From positions 2,246,932 through 2,310,931 of the forward strand of contig NZ_CP012023.1 in assembly GCF_001308265.1 (NCBI RefSeq): 64,000 bases of DNA. The letters are read 5' to 3'. The position numbers and the translations under genes were made by a program. The notes beneath the pieces are model-generated. The model was not told where the DNA came from. It made no database searches and saw nothing but the letters and a program-made list of their open reading frames with translations. The DNA is from Celeribacter marinus. Its GTDB lineage: Bacteria > Pseudomonadota > Alphaproteobacteria > Rhodobacterales > Rhodobacteraceae. Positions within the stretch are counted from its first letter, which is position 1; every line of letters starts with the position of its first letter. Positions 8,088 to 18,479 of this stretch are shown piece by piece.

Positions 8088-10184
8088 TCAGCGCGTAAAC
8101 GCCTGAACGTTGCCCGCATCCACGTTGATGATATTGCCCGTCGACTTTGACGACTTTTCAGACGCAAAGAAATAAGCAGCTTCTGCGATATCTTCAGGCA
8201 GCACAGACCGCTTGAGCATGGACCGAGCACGATACATCTCCTCAAGCCCTTCTTTGTCGGTGCCATAGGTGGATGCACGTTGATCGAGCCAATCGCCCTC
8301 CCAAATCTTGGAACCACGCAACACCGCGTCAGGATTGACCACATTCACACGGATGCCCGCCTCAGCGCCCTCAAGAGCGAGACAGCGCGCAAGGTGGATT
8401 TCGGACGCTTTCGCCGTACAATACGCTGCGGCGTTCGGGCTTGCGGCCAAACCGTTCTTGGATGCGATAAACACGACCGATCCGCCAATATCCTGTGTGC
8501 GCATCATTTTGAACGCTTCGCGCGAGACGAGGAAATAACCCGTGGACAAGATATCCATGTTCTTGTTCCACAAGGCCAAAGTTGTCTCCTCGATCGGAGC
8601 CGACGAGGCAATACCGGCGTTGGACACCAGAATATCGACGCCCCCGAATTCAACCGCCATATCCGCATAGGCCGCAATAATAGCGTCCTCATCTGTGACG
8701 TTCATTTCGACCGCACGCACCACGTCCGCGCCGAACTGTTTGGCGAACCCGTCACGCACTTCGCCAAGGGCATCCATGTTGATATCGGCGAGCATGACAC
8801 AGGCCCCTTCAGACAGGTAACGCGCCGCGGTAGCGGCACCGATCCCGCCCGCGCCACCCGTAATAAGCGCCACACGACCAGCCAGCGATTTGGGCTTTGG
8901 CATACGCTGTAACTTGGCTTCCTCGAGGAGCCAGTATTCGATATCAAACGCCTCTTGTTCGGGCAATCCGCAATACTCGGAGACAGCAGACGCGCCGCGC
9001 ATCACATTGATTGCGTTGACATAGAACTCGCCCGAGATTCGCGCGGTTGCGCGGTCTTTGGCAAAGGTAATCATGCCCACACCCGGAACGATATAGACCA
9101 CTGCATTGGGGTCGCGCAGTGCGGGACTGTCATCGTGTTTACAGCGATCATAATAGGCTTTGTAGCCCTCACGGTAGGCGGCCACTTGTGCCTCAAGACC
9201 TGCGAGAACGGCGTCGATATTGTTTTTGGCCGGATCGAAATCGACCACAAGCGGGCAAATTTTGGTGCGCAAGAAATGGTCGGGGCAAGAGGTGCCAAGG
9301 GCAGCTAAAGCACGCATATCCTTTGCATTAACGAACTCGAGCACCGTTTCGCTATCAACAAAATTACCCGTCATATGCTGATCACCCGACACAAAGCCGC
9401 GAATAGCGGGCATCAACTGTGCCGCCACCGCACGGCGCGCATCGGCCGCTAGACTTTGATGAACAGCGCCACCAAATGCGGGGACGTTCGCGGTCTTTTC
9501 CTCGAAATACCCAATCGCTTTATTGATGATCTCAAGTGTGATTTCGTAGCAGGTTTTGGCGTCATCATCCCATGTGAACAACCCGTGAGATTCGAGCACG
9601 ACCCCCTTTGCATCCGGATTTTTGAGGCAGAAATCCTCAAGCCAAAGGCCAAGCTCGTAGCCCGGTTTTTTCCATGGAAGCCAACCGATATCATTGCCAA
9701 AAATCTCCGCCGTCATAGCCTTGCTGTCCTTGGACGCAGCGATGGCGATGATGGCATCGGGGTGCATGTGATCGACGTGATTTTTAGGCACGTAGGCGTG
9801 CAACGGCGTATCAATGGAGGCCGCGCGCGGATTGAGGTTAAAGGTGCAATGGGGCAAATAACCGACCATTTCGTCCTCGAACTCAAGCCCGCGATACTTT
9901 CCCTTCAGGGCGCGCAGCTTGTCCATATACAGCGTGGAAAACCCGTCCATTTTGATCGAGCCAACATCACCACCCGACCCTTTCACCCAAAGAACTTCGG
10001 CTTTTTCGCCCGTGAGCGGATCATCCTCCATGACTTTCGCCGAGGTGTTGCCGCCACCGTAATTGGTGACGCGCTTGTCCGAACCCAACAGGTTCGAACG
10101 ATACAGCAATTTCTCGGATTCGCTCATTTTGGCAGCTTTTGCGTCATCCCAAAGTGATGCAAGCCGCGTAGGTGCGGATGTCAT
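8088..10184 (-). CDS. rhaD: Bifunctional rhamnulose-1-phosphate aldolase / short-chain dehydrogenase
   Basis: The 698-residue protein is a fusion. The N-terminal ~400 residues are a class II aldolase (NYGGGNTSAK, zinc-type histidines in NHVDHMHPDA), which splits L-rhamnulose-1-phosphate into dihydroxyacetone phosphate and L-lactaldehyde. The C-terminal ~260 residues are a short-chain dehydrogenase with the NAD motif TGGAGGIG and the active-site YxxxK (AAYCTAKAS), expected to oxidise or reduce lactaldehyde. This fusion is the standard form in rhizobia and roseobacters. It is the first gene of the minus-strand rhaDI operon, divergent from rhaR across a 191-bp control region. Direction of the dehydrogenase step is from family knowledge. 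Confidence 0.92.
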   Translation of the reverse strand: MTSAPTRLASLWDDAKAAKMSESEKLLYRSNLLGSDKRVTNYGGGNTSAKVMEDDPLTGEKAEVLWVKGSGGDVGSIKMDGFSTLYMDKLRALKGKYRGLEFEDEMVGYLPHCTFNLNPRAASIDTPLHAYVPKNHVDHMHPDAIIAIAASKDSKAMTAEIFGNDIGWLPWKKPGYELGLWLEDFCLKNPDAKGVVLESHGLFTWDDDAKTCYEITLEIINKAIGYFEEKTANVPAFGGAVHQSLAADARRAVAAQLMPAIRGFVSGDQHMTGNFVDSETVLEFVNAKDMRALAALGTSCPDHFLRTKICPLVVDFDPAKNNIDAVLAGLEAQVAAYREGYKAYYDRCKHDDSPALRDPNAVVYIVPGVGMITFAKDRATARISGEFYVNAINVMRGASAVSEYCGLPEQEAFDIEYWLLEEAKLQRMPKPKSLAGRVALITGGAGGIGAATAARYLSEGACVMLADINMDALGEVRDGFAKQFGADVVRAVEMNVTDEDAIIAAYADMAVEFGGVDILVSNAGIASSAPIEETTLALWNKNMDILSTGYFLVSREAFKMMRTQDIGGSVVFIASKNGLAASPNAAAYCTAKASEIHLARCLALEGAEAGIRVNVVNPDAVLRGSKIWEGDWLDQRASTYGTDKEGLEEMYRARSMLKRSVLPEDIAEAAYFFASEKSSKSTGNIINVDAGNVQAFTR

Positions 10185-10256
10185 AGTGATCTCCTCCCGA
10201 TCGTCAGGTATTAGTGAACTTCAATTTAAACCAAGTCTGCGCAGGGTGCGTCAGCT

Positions 10257-10337
10257 TGTCAATCACAAACGATCATATACAGTCATTTTGCAGTCGCAGC
10301 ATGATTTTTTTGACAATTTATGATTGACAGTGATCAT
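10257..10337. promoter_or_regulatory. Divergent rhaD / rhaR control region with inverted repeats
   Basis: In the 191-bp gap between the divergent rhaD and rhaR starts, TGTCAATCA (10257-10265) is matched by its exact reverse complement TGATTGACA (10321-10329). GATCAT lies just inside the left arm (10271-10276), and TGATCAT just outside the right arm (10331-10337). Symmetric sites in this place are expected for the DeoR-family regulator encoded next door. Operator function is inferred. Confidence 0.5.
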
Positions 10338-10375
10338 TTCTTTGCGGCAGTCTCATCGTCATTGGGAGGAATTCA

Positions 10376-11176
10376 ATGCACGAAAAGGAACGCCACGGGG
10401 TTATTCTATCCGCAGCTCAGGACCGTCCGGTCGTGACTGTGGTGGAGTTGTGCAGCCTCACAGGTGCCTCAGAGGCCACTATACGTCGCGATATCGCGTC
10501 GTTGGATACGGCTAAAAAGCTGCGTCGTGTGCGCGGTGGAGCCGAAGCGCTTTCCCCAAAACCTTTCCCGGGACTCGCGGGACGTCCATTTGCAATCAAC
10601 AAAACTCTCAACAACGCTCAAAAACAATCAATCGCACGCGCCGCAGTGGAACTGTGCGAGGATGGCGACCCCATTATTATCAACGGTGGGACCACAACAT
10701 TCCAGATGGTTCACCCGCTCGCCTCGCGCCGCTGTCAGGTCTTTACCAACTCGTTCCCGATTGCAGAGCACCTGCTCAAAAATTCCAAGAACACCGTGCT
10801 TTTGTCGGGTGGGATCGTCTACCGCGAGCAAAATATCGTGCTCTCGCCGTTCGAGAATGATGTGACAGGCAATTTCTACGCCCGCCGCATGTTCCTTGGC
10901 GCGCAGGGTGTCGGCCCGCTTGGCGTTATGGAGGGGGATCCGCTCATCATTCAGGCGGAGCAAAAACTAATCGGTCAGGCCGACGAGGTCGTGTTGCTGG
11001 TCGATTCCACGAAATTCGAAAACCGGTCAAGCTTGGTCCTATGCCCGCTTGAACGGATCGACGTTCTGATCACCGACGAAGGGATCAGCGACCGCGCTGC
11101 CGCCATGATCGAGGCGGCGGACATCAAACTTATCGTCGCGGGCCCATCCACGACGAAGGAGGACGCGGCACCGTAG
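10376..11176 (+). CDS. rhaR: DeoR-family regulator of rhamnose catabolism
   Basis: The protein has 266 residues with an N-terminal DeoR helix-turn-helix (VVELCSLTGASEATIRRDIASLD, then KKLRRVRGGA). A phosphosugar-isomerase-like effector domain follows (INGGTTTFQMV, VLLSGGIVY, LVDSTKF). DeoR regulators usually repress until a sugar phosphate binds. The start at 10376 follows a GGGAGGAATTCA ribosome site. It is first in the plus-strand rha operon, 53 bp before the binding-protein gene, as in Rhizobium, where RhaR is a regulator of this locus. The sensed ligand is not shown by the sequence. Confidence 0.88.
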   Translation: MHEKERHGVILSAAQDRPVVTVVELCSLTGASEATIRRDIASLDTAKKLRRVRGGAEALSPKPFPGLAGRPFAINKTLNNAQKQSIARAAVELCEDGDPIIINGGTTTFQMVHPLASRRCQVFTNSFPIAEHLLKNSKNTVLLSGGIVYREQNIVLSPFENDVTGNFYARRMFLGAQGVGPLGVMEGDPLIIQAEQKLIGQADEVVLLVDSTKFENRSSLVLCPLERIDVLITDEGISDRAAAMIEAADIKLIVAGPSTTKEDAAP

Positions 11177-11229
11177 CATAGACCACGCGCGGCGCCGTCA
11201 AACACGGGTAAACCAGGGAGGAACCCACG

Positions 11230-12219
11230 ATGAAACTGACCAAACTTTTGACGACCGCGGCCGTTGCCACGGGTCTGTTTGCAGGTGCCGCACAGGCGGA
11301 CGACATGCGCATCGCGCTCGTTGTCAAAGCCCTCGGTATCGGCTTTTTTGAGGCCGCAGCAAAAGGCGCAGAAGAAGCCGCAGGCGAACTTGGCGGCGTA
11401 GAAATCATCTATACCGGCCCCACCGACACGACAGCAGAGGGCCAGATCGAAGTGATCAACTCGCTGATTGCCCAAAACGTCGATGCGATTGCGATATCCG
11501 CAAACGACACCGATGCCCTTGTCCCCACGCTCAAAAAAGCGATGGATCGCGGCATCACCGTAATCTCATGGGATAGCGGCGTGGCCGACGATGGCCGTCA
11601 GGCCCACCTGAACCCTTCATCCAATGCGCTCATCGGCAACATGATCATTAAACTTGCCGCCGACCATCTGCCCGAAGGTGGCGATGTTGCCGTGTTGTCG
11701 GCCACCACCACCTCCACGAACCAGAACATCTGGATCGAGGAAATGACCAAGGTGATGGGCAATTACCCCGGCATCAATGTTGTCGGCACCGTTTACGGCG
11801 ACGACCTAGCCGATAAATCTTACCGCGAGGCCACAGGCCTGATGCAGTCCTATCCTGATCTTGACGCCATCATCGCACCTACATCTGTTGGAATCGTGGC
11901 GGCGGCACAAGCCGTAGCGGATGCGGGCAAAATCGGTCAGGTCAACGTGACAGGTCTGGGCCTCCCCTCCGAGATGGCGGGCGCAATTGAAAGCGGCGCA
12001 TCGCAGTCGTTTGCGATCTGGAACCCGATTGATCTGGGCTACTCGGCAACGATGCTTGCGTATCAGCTTGCCACCGAGGCGGCCAAAGCCGAACCAGGTG
12101 CCGAGATTGCGATCGGTCGCATGGGCACAATCACGCTGGACGAGACAAATTCAGCGGCCATGGCGGATCCGTTCGTCTACGACAGCTCCAACATCGACGC
12201 GTTCAAGGATATCTTCTAA
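11230..12219 (+). CDS. rhaS: Rhamnose ABC transporter periplasmic binding protein
   Basis: The 329-residue protein has a signal peptide ending in AGAAQA (residues ~1-23) followed by a type I periplasmic fold of the ribose/autoinducer family (Peripla_BP_4). Seen motifs are the opening strand MRIALVVKALGIGFFEAAAKG, IDAIAISANDTDALVP-like ligand region, and VTGLGLPSEMAGAIESG. It captures rhamnose in the periplasm for RhaT/P/Q. Gene order (rhaR-rhaS-rhaT-rhaP-rhaQ-rhaU-rhaK) matches the characterised rhizobial locus, which is the main reason for the substrate call. A stem-loop follows the gene and probably sets its excess over the downstream genes. Confidence 0.88.
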   Translation: MKLTKLLTTAAVATGLFAGAAQADDMRIALVVKALGIGFFEAAAKGAEEAAGELGGVEIIYTGPTDTTAEGQIEVINSLIAQNVDAIAISANDTDALVPTLKKAMDRGITVISWDSGVADDGRQAHLNPSSNALIGNMIIKLAADHLPEGGDVAVLSATTTSTNQNIWIEEMTKVMGNYPGINVVGTVYGDDLADKSYREATGLMQSYPDLDAIIAPTSVGIVAAAQAVADAGKIGQVNVTGLGLPSEMAGAIESGASQSFAIWNPIDLGYSATMLAYQLATEAAKAEPGAEIAIGRMGTITLDETNSAAMADPFVYDSSNIDAFKDIF

Positions 12220-12236
12220 ACGCTGCGGCTGATCCG

Positions 12237-12265
12237 AGGCGGCGCAGAGCAATCTTGCGCCGCCT
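12237..12265 (+). terminator. Stem-loop between rhaS and rhaT
   Basis: Arms AGGCGGCGCA (12237-12246) and TGCGCCGCCT (12256-12265) form a perfect 10-bp stem with a 9-base loop, followed by TTCTTTCCTC. It is likely a partial terminator or 3' stabiliser giving more binding protein than transporter. Confidence 0.65.
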
Positions 12266-12303
12266 TTCTTTCCTCACATTCTCAAGAACGGTAGGGCTGA
12301 GCC

Positions 12304-13851
12304 ATGGGCGCGGACCAAAACATGCGAACGCAATCGACCGACACGGGGACACCCGTTCTCGCACTTGATCGCATCACCAAAACCTTTCCGGGGGTCAAAG
12401 CACTTGATGGTGTCACGCTTGAGCTGTTCGCGGGCAAAGTCACATCACTGATCGGCGAAAACGGCGCTGGAAAATCAACCGTTGTTAAAATTCTAACGGG
12501 TATTTACCAGCCTGACGGCGGGCAAATCCTACTCGACGGCACGCCTTTCTCCTTTCCGATGGCGCAAGATGCCTCGGACGCGGGTGTGACGGCCATACAC
12601 CAAGAGACGGTCCTGTTCGACGAGTTGACTGTCGCCGAAAACATCTACATCGGGCACGCGCCCAAAGGTCGGTTTGGCCTGATCGACCGCACAGCAATGC
12701 GCGACAAGGCCCATGCGATCCTGACCGAAATCGGCGCGCACATTGACCCGATGATCAAACTCAAAGACCTATCGATCGCCTCACGCCACTTGGTCGCCAT
12801 TGCCCGCGCCCTGTCGGTGGATGCGCGCGTGGTCATCATGGACGAACCGACTGCCGCCCTCTCTCAAAAGGAGATCGAGGAGCTTTATGATCTCGTGGAT
12901 GTGCTCAAAAAACAGGGCAAAGCAATCTTGTTCATCTCCCACAAATTCGACGAAGTGTTCCGTATTTCAGACCGCTATACCGTGTTTCGCGATGGCCAGT
13001 TCGTTGGTGCGGGCGATATTGCGGGCGTTGCCGAGGATGATTTGGTGCAAATGATGGTTGGCCGCTCGGTCGATCAGATTTTCCCGAAGCGTGTTCCAAA
13101 CATCGGCGACGAGGTTATGAAAGTTGTGGGCTACAGTCATCCGACCGAGTTCGAGGACATCACATTCGATCTACATCGTGGTGAAATCCTTGGCTTTTAC
13201 GGTCTCGTGGGCGCGGGCCGCTCCGAGTTCATGCAATCTCTGATCGGGATCACAAAACCTGCCAAAGGTGTGACGCGGATCGATGGGCACATTACCGTTA
13301 TACGCTCGCCCGCTGATGCAATTGCGGCGGGTGTGGTCTACGTCCCCGAGGATCGTGGCAAACAGGGCGCGATTTTGGACATGCCTATTTTCCAGAACGT
13401 CACCCTGCCCTCTTTGGGGCAAACCTCCCGCAGAGGCTTTATCAAACTGGCTGAGGAATTTGCCCTCGCGCGTCAATACACCGAGCGGCTCGACCTGCGC
13501 GCGGCCTCGCTTGATACATCGGTAGGCAGCCTGTCGGGCGGCAACCAGCAAAAGGTCGTGATCGCAAAATGGCTCGCCACAAAACCGCGTGTCATTATCC
13601 TCGACGAGCCAACCAAAGGCATAGACATCGGATCAAAGGCAGCGGTGCACGGATTTATGTCCGAATTAGCGGCACAAGGGCTATCCGTGATCATGGTCAG
13701 CTCCGAAATCCCCGAGATCCTTGGCATGTCCGACCGTGTGATCGTCATGCGTGAGGGCCGGATTGCGGCAGAGCTATCAGGGGACACCCTGACACCCGAA
13801 ACATTGGTGCGTCACGCCGCAGGCATAGGTATCAAAGGAGACGCGTCATGA
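12304..13851 (+). CDS. rhaT: Rhamnose ABC transporter ATPase (double-domain CUT2)
   Basis: The 515-residue protein has two ABC domains. The first has Walker A GENGAGKST and Walker B VVIMDEPTAAL. The second has the degenerate Walker A LVGAGRSE and intact signature LSGGNQQKVVIAKWLA with Walker B VIILDEPTKGIDIG. This asymmetry is normal for CUT2 ATPases (RbsA/AraG type). It powers the RhaP/RhaQ permeases. The start codon ATG at 12304 is preceded by GTAGGG; a second in-frame ATG at 12325 is possible. The 3' end overlaps rhaP by four bases (ATGA). The name follows rhizobial usage and is unrelated to E. coli RhaT symporter. Confidence 0.9.
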   Translation: MGADQNMRTQSTDTGTPVLALDRITKTFPGVKALDGVTLELFAGKVTSLIGENGAGKSTVVKILTGIYQPDGGQILLDGTPFSFPMAQDASDAGVTAIHQETVLFDELTVAENIYIGHAPKGRFGLIDRTAMRDKAHAILTEIGAHIDPMIKLKDLSIASRHLVAIARALSVDARVVIMDEPTAALSQKEIEELYDLVDVLKKQGKAILFISHKFDEVFRISDRYTVFRDGQFVGAGDIAGVAEDDLVQMMVGRSVDQIFPKRVPNIGDEVMKVVGYSHPTEFEDITFDLHRGEILGFYGLVGAGRSEFMQSLIGITKPAKGVTRIDGHITVIRSPADAIAAGVVYVPEDRGKQGAILDMPIFQNVTLPSLGQTSRRGFIKLAEEFALARQYTERLDLRAASLDTSVGSLSGGNQQKVVIAKWLATKPRVIILDEPTKGIDIGSKAAVHGFMSELAAQGLSVIMVSSEIPEILGMSDRVIVMREGRIAAELSGDTLTPETLVRHAAGIGIKGDAS

Positions 13852-14825
13852 CGATTTTGAAATCGCGCGAAGTCATCTTGCTTGGGGCGATCCTCGTCTT
13901 GGTGGCACTCATTTCAACCCGGTTTATTGGCTTTATCGCGCCCAAGAACCTCGTCAATGTGTTCAACGACACCTCACCATTGATCATTCTGGCCCTTGGC
14001 CAGATGGTGGTCATCCTCACGCGCTGTATCGACTTGTCGGTGGCCGCCAACCTCGCCCTCACGGGTATGATCTGTGCCATGATCAATGTGGCCGCCCCCG
14101 GCCTTCCGGTATCGGTCATTATCGTGGTCGCGGTGAGCATTGGAGCGTTTTTGGGGGCTATAAACGGTCTACTTGTCTGGAAACTCGACATTCCGCCAAT
14201 CGTAGTCACGCTCGGCACAATGACGATTTTTCGCGGTGTGATTTTCCTTTTGACTGACGGTCAATGGATCAATGCACATGAGATGAGCACCGCCTTTACC
14301 GGTGTGCCGCGAGGTGTGATTTTAGGTATTCCTGTGCTGGGGTGGATTGCCATTGCCATCGTGGTCATCATGGCGCTGGTGATGTCGCGAACGACACTTG
14401 GTCGCGCGTTTTATGCGGTGGGCGGCAACCCGCACGCAGCGGTGTACACAGGCATTAATGTCGGACGCACCCAATTCTTTGCCTTTGTTATTTCAGGCGC
14501 TTTGGCGGGTCTTACCGGCTATCTTTGGATCGCGCGCTACGCTGTGGCCTATGTTGATATCGCGGGCGGATTCGAATTGGACGTGGTTGCGGCCTGTGTG
14601 ATTGGCGGGATTTCGATTGCTGGCGGTTCAGGCACCGTCATTGGCACATTGCTTGGCGCACTGTTCCTTGGCGTGGTCAAAAATGCGCTGCCTGTGGTGG
14701 ATATCTCACCATTTTGGCAGCTCGCCATTTCAGGCGCGGCCATCATCATCGCTGTTACCTTCAACTCACGCGCAGGCCGCACCAAAGGCCGCGTCATTCT
14801 CAAATCCGCAGAGGTGACACAATGA
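13848..14825 (+). CDS. rhaP: Rhamnose ABC transporter permease
   Basis: This 325-residue protein belongs to the BPD_transp_2 permease family, with about nine hydrophobic helices and the conserved stretch FYAVGGNPHAAVYTGINV. It has the usual glycine-rich helix near the C-terminus (VIGGISIAGGSGTVIGTLLGAL). Together with the next permease it forms the inner-membrane channel. Four-base ATGA overlaps with both neighbours show coupled translation. Substrate call rests on locus context. Confidence 0.88.
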   Translation: MTILKSREVILLGAILVLVALISTRFIGFIAPKNLVNVFNDTSPLIILALGQMVVILTRCIDLSVAANLALTGMICAMINVAAPGLPVSVIIVVAVSIGAFLGAINGLLVWKLDIPPIVVTLGTMTIFRGVIFLLTDGQWINAHEMSTAFTGVPRGVILGIPVLGWIAIAIVVIMALVMSRTTLGRAFYAVGGNPHAAVYTGINVGRTQFFAFVISGALAGLTGYLWIARYAVAYVDIAGGFELDVVAACVIGGISIAGGSGTVIGTLLGALFLGVVKNALPVVDISPFWQLAISGAAIIIAVTFNSRAGRTKGRVILKSAEVTQ

Positions 14826-15829
14826 GCCGTACCGACCCCCAAGCGCCCCATCACGTCTCCCGCCACATCCCCGACCAATTGCGATCCTCGTTGGAACGCA
14901 AACTGAAAAGTTGGGAAACGCTCTTGCTGGCTGTGGCTGTAGGGATCTTTATTTTGAACTCCTTCGCCTCGCCGTACTTCTTGAACGCGTGGAACCTAAG
15001 CGACGCGACATTCAACTTTACCGAAAAGGCGATGATCGCCTTTGCCATGGCGCTCTTGATCATTTCGGGCGAAATCGACCTGTCGGTGGCGGCCATCATT
15101 GCGCTGTCCTCAACCATCATGGGGGTCGTAATGCAGGCAGGGTTCGGCACACCCGTCATCGTCCTCGCGGGTCTGGGTGCGGGTCTTATATGCGGTGCCT
15201 TTAACGGTATACTCGTCACCCGACTGGGCCTGCCGTCCATCGTCGTGACCATCGGCACCATGAGCCTGTTTCGCGGCATCAGCTACATCATATTGGGGGA
15301 CGGCGCGTTTCGCGGCTACCCCGCAGATTTCGCATGGTTCGGTCAGGGCTATGTTTTTTGGGTGATCTCCGTCGAACTGGTGATCTTTGCCATTCTCGCC
15401 GTGATTTACACAATCGTTTTACACAAAACCAATTTCGGCCGCGCCGTCTATGCCATTGGCAACAACCCTACCGGCGCGTTGTTTTCGGGCATTCGCGTGC
15501 AGCGGGTCAAGATGATCCTGTTTTTACTCACGGGGTTGATGTCGGGGCTGGCCGCCGTGTGCCTGACCTCTCGCCTCGGCTCGACCCGCCCGTCGATTGC
15601 AACAGGGATGGAGTTGGAAGTCGTCACGATGGTTGTGCTTGGCGGGATTAATATTCTGGGTGGTTCGGGGTCAATCCCCGGCGTTGTGATCGCCGCATTT
15701 GTGATGGGGCTTGTCACCTTTGGTCTTGGCCTGCTCAATATTCCGGGCATTGTGATGTCGATCTTTATCGGCTTGTTATTGATCGGCGTTATCGCCTTGC
15801 CGCGCCTGTGGGTCAAAATCAAAGGATGA
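14822..15829 (+). CDS. rhaQ: Rhamnose ABC transporter permease (second subunit)
   Basis: The protein has 335 residues from the ATG at 14822, which overlaps the rhaP stop. The open frame upstream would run far into rhaP and is rejected. It is a BPD_transp_2 permease with a longer hydrophilic N-terminus, then several membrane helices and the family stretches [17 protein letters not shown] and [14 protein letters not shown]. It pairs with RhaP. The stop TGA overlaps a possible ATG of rhaU at 15826. Confidence 0.88.
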   Translation: MSRTDPQAPHHVSRHIPDQLRSSLERKLKSWETLLLAVAVGIFILNSFASPYFLNAWNLSDATFNFTEKAMIAFAMALLIISGEIDLSVAAIIALSSTIMGVVMQAGFGTPVIVLAGLGAGLICGAFNGILVTRLGLPSIVVTIGTMSLFRGISYIILGDGAFRGYPADFAWFGQGYVFWVISVELVIFAILAVIYTIVLHKTNFGRAVYAIGNNPTGALFSGIRVQRVKMILFLLTGLMSGLAAVCLTSRLGSTRPSIATGMELEVVTMVVLGGINILGGSGSIPGVVIAAFVMGLVTFGLGLLNIPGIVMSIFIGLLLIGVIALPRLWVKIKG

Positions 15830-15834
15830 ACGTG

Positions 15835-16149
15835 ATGGAGAAATACGCCTTTCGCATGGTTTTGAAAGCGGGCCAGTTGGCCGAGTACAAGAAACGTCAT
15901 GACGAAATCTGGCCGGAGTTGTCCGCGCTCATTTCGGACGCGGGTGTCGAGGACTATTCAATCCACTACGACCCAGAAACACGTCATCTGTTTGGGGTAC
16001 TCTGGCGGCGCAAGACCCACACCATGGACGCCCTCCCCGATCACCCCGTGATGCAAAAATGGTGGGCCTACATGGCGGATATCATGGAGACAAACGCAGA
16101 CAACAGTCCCCGCCAAAGCGACCTGCAAACGGTGTTTCATCTGCCATGA
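15835..16149 (+). CDS. rhaU: L-rhamnose mutarotase
   Basis: RhaU interconverts alpha and beta anomers of L-rhamnose, feeding RhaI. The product is 104 residues from ATG 15835 ([10 protein letters not shown]), the usual start in the family; an in-frame ATG at 15826 adds three residues and overlaps the rhaQ stop. The family active-site stretch is present: [12 protein letters not shown] (H and E), [10 protein letters not shown], and the tryptophan pair in [12 protein letters not shown]. It overlaps rhaK by four bases. Confidence 0.92.
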   Translation: MEKYAFRMVLKAGQLAEYKKRHDEIWPELSALISDAGVEDYSIHYDPETRHLFGVLWRRKTHTMDALPDHPVMQKWWAYMADIMETNADNSPRQSDLQTVFHLP

Positions 16150-17516
16150 CCGTGTTGCGCCATATCGCCGTACTTGATGTTGGAAAGACCAATGCAAAGC
16201 TCGCCTTGGTGGACGAACAAACGTTCACCGAGATCGCAGTGGTCACACGCCCGAACACCGTCATCGACACGGCACCCTATCCCCATTTCGACCTAGACGG
16301 GCATTGGGCGTTTTTTGTCGACCACCTTGCACAGTTCCACAAAACCCACGGGATTGATGCAATTTCGATCACCACACATGGCGCGTCCTGCGTGCTTTTG
16401 GGGGCGGACGGCGCATTAGCCACGCCGATGCTGGATTACGAGCACACCGGCCCAGACGATCTGGCGGTGGCGTATGATGAGATCCGCCCTGATTTTGCAC
16501 AAACCGGAAGCCCGCGCCTCCCTGCGGGTCTGAATGTCGGGGCGCAACTGTATTGGCTGTTCAACCGTGATCCGGACCTGTTGGACCGCACAGCGCATAT
16601 TGTGACCTATCCACAATACTGGGGGTTTCGCCTCACTGGCGCCGTTGCCACTGATGTTACATCATTGGGCTGTCACACCGATCTTTGGCAACCGCGCGAG
16701 GGGCAATTTTCCGATCTCGTGGACCGTCTCAACATCCGCGCCAAACTCGCGCCCGCGCAGACATCAAACACAGTCCTCGGCACCTTGACCCAAGAGGTTG
16801 CAACCGCCACGGGCCTCCCCCGATCGACACCCGTGTCGTGCGGCATTCATGACAGCAATGCCTCGCTACTGCCGCATATAATAAGACGCAAAGCACCATT
16901 TAGCGTGATATCGACCGGCACTTGGGTCGTTGCATTGGCGGTTGGAGCCGATGAAAGCCAACTCGATCCAACCCGCGACACTCTCATCAATGTTTCGGCA
17001 TTTGGCGATCCAGTGCCGTCAGCGCGCTTTATGGGCGGACGTGAATTCGACATGATACGCGATGGATCAACTGCGACACCAACGGATGGCGACCGCAAGG
17101 CGGTGCTCGGTGGCACGATAATGCTATTGCCATCTGTTGTGCGTGACAGCGGGCCGTTCAAAGAGCGGAACCACGTCTGGACACATGCGCCAACAACAGA
17201 TGGCGCGCGGATATATGCCCTCTCCCTGTATCTGGCGCTGATGACACAGACCTGTCTCGACCTGATCGGGGCGCGCGGCCCCGCGGTTGTGGAAGGCCCG
17301 TTTGCGCGAAACTCCGACTACCTCAACATGCTCGCGGCCCTGCGCCCCGATGGTGTCGAGATCGAAGGCTCCGCCACGGGAACGAGCATCGGCGCGGCCA
17401 TGTTGCTCGGTCAAGGTACGACAGAAAACACAGCCACCCGTATCGACGCGCCCAGTCAGGACGAATTGCGCGCCTATGCGCGCGACTGGACACGTATGGT
17501 CAACGCGCGGGCCTAA
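16146..17516 (+). CDS. rhaK: L-rhamnulose kinase (FGGY family)
   Basis: It phosphorylates L-rhamnulose at C1 for the RhaD aldolase. The protein is 456 residues from ATG 16146; it would be longer if started further upstream, but that would overlap rhaU almost entirely. FGGY features seen are the phosphate-binding loop [16 protein letters not shown] at the N-terminus, the substrate strand [25 protein letters not shown], and the ATP-site [10 protein letters not shown]. In rhizobia the orthologous kinase is also needed for rhamnose transport. It closes the plus-strand rha operon and converges with rlmF 22 bp away; no clear terminator is seen between them. Confidence 0.88.
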   Translation: MTVLRHIAVLDVGKTNAKLALVDEQTFTEIAVVTRPNTVIDTAPYPHFDLDGHWAFFVDHLAQFHKTHGIDAISITTHGASCVLLGADGALATPMLDYEHTGPDDLAVAYDEIRPDFAQTGSPRLPAGLNVGAQLYWLFNRDPDLLDRTAHIVTYPQYWGFRLTGAVATDVTSLGCHTDLWQPREGQFSDLVDRLNIRAKLAPAQTSNTVLGTLTQEVATATGLPRSTPVSCGIHDSNASLLPHIIRRKAPFSVISTGTWVVALAVGADESQLDPTRDTLINVSAFGDPVPSARFMGGREFDMIRDGSTATPTDGDRKAVLGGTIMLLPSVVRDSGPFKERNHVWTHAPTTDGARIYALSLYLALMTQTCLDLIGARGPAVVEGPFARNSDYLNMLAALRPDGVEIEGSATGTSIGAAMLLGQGTTENTATRIDAPSQDELRAYARDWTRMVNARA

Positions 17517-17537
17517 ACGCCGTCGAACACGCGACCC

Positions 17538-18479
17538 CTATGTCATTGCTTTACTGGCAAACGCAGAGCGTTGGTTTTTTGTCATGTAGGTCCACGCAAT
17601 AAAGCGACTGGTTTTTTGCCCCTGCGCCATATCAACGACTTTCACATCGGCAACTCTGGATTTGCCTAGAAGCCGGTGGAGCGGCTCGAGGTTGTCTTTC
17701 TTTGACACAAGCGATGTAAACCAGAGGCATTGATTGGCGAACTGCGCGCTTTGTCCAATCATCCGCGCGATAAATTTCACCTCGCCCCCCGGATACCAAA
17801 GCTCAGCGTTTTGCCCGCCAAAATTGAGCTGTTTTGACGGCCCCTTTCCAAGGTTCGACCATTTGCGTTGCGTGCCTTTGCGCGCCTGTTCCATAGACGC
17901 GTGAAACGGCGGATTGCACATCGTCACATGAAAGGCATCGCGAGGCTCGATGACACCGCGAAAGATGTTCTCAGGAGCGGTTTGCATCTTCAGCGTGATA
18001 TCCATCGCATTGCTGTCGCAAATCTGCTGTGCCGATTTGATCGCGCCCGCGTCAATATCAACACCCGTAAAGTGCCACCCATATTCGCGTTGTCCTATCA
18101 AAGGATACACCAAACTCGCACCCGTTCCGATGTCTAACACTTTGATCTGACGCCCGCGCGGGATGCCGTGGCTATGACTCTCGGCGAGCAAGTCCGCCAG
18201 ATAGTGGATGTAATCGACACGACCGGGAATCGGCGGGCATAGATAACCGCTCGGAAGATCCCAAAAATCGATGTCGTAATGTGTCTTCAACAACGCCCGA
18301 TTGAGCATCCGAACCGCATTCACGTCTTGGAAATCAATCGTCGTCTGACCGCGCGGATTGCGGATCGTAAACGCCTCAAGGTCAGGGGTCTGCGCCACCA
18401 AACGCGCAAAATCGTACCCTGCCATGTGTTGATTGCGTGGATGCAGCTTTGTCTTCAGGGCCATGTGGGACGCTTTCAT
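17538..18479 (-). CDS. rlmF: 23S rRNA (adenine-1618-N6)-methyltransferase
   Basis: RlmF methylates A1618 of 23S rRNA using S-adenosylmethionine. The protein is 313 residues, normal for the family, with the family N-terminus LHPRNQHMAGYDF, the SAM motif VLDIGTGASLVYPL (residues ~114-127) and the catalytic NPPFHAS beginning at N189. It stands alone between the rhamnose locus and rpsU. ATG 18479 and the internal ATG six codons later (MALKTKLHPRN) are both plausible starts. Confidence 0.9.
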   Translation of the reverse strand: MKASHMALKTKLHPRNQHMAGYDFARLVAQTPDLEAFTIRNPRGQTTIDFQDVNAVRMLNRALLKTHYDIDFWDLPSGYLCPPIPGRVDYIHYLADLLAESHSHGIPRGRQIKVLDIGTGASLVYPLIGQREYGWHFTGVDIDAGAIKSAQQICDSNAMDITLKMQTAPENIFRGVIEPRDAFHVTMCNPPFHASMEQARKGTQRKWSNLGKGPSKQLNFGGQNAELWYPGGEVKFIARMIGQSAQFANQCLWFTSLVSKKDNLEPLHRLLGKSRVADVKVVDMAQGQKTSRFIAWTYMTKNQRSAFASKAMT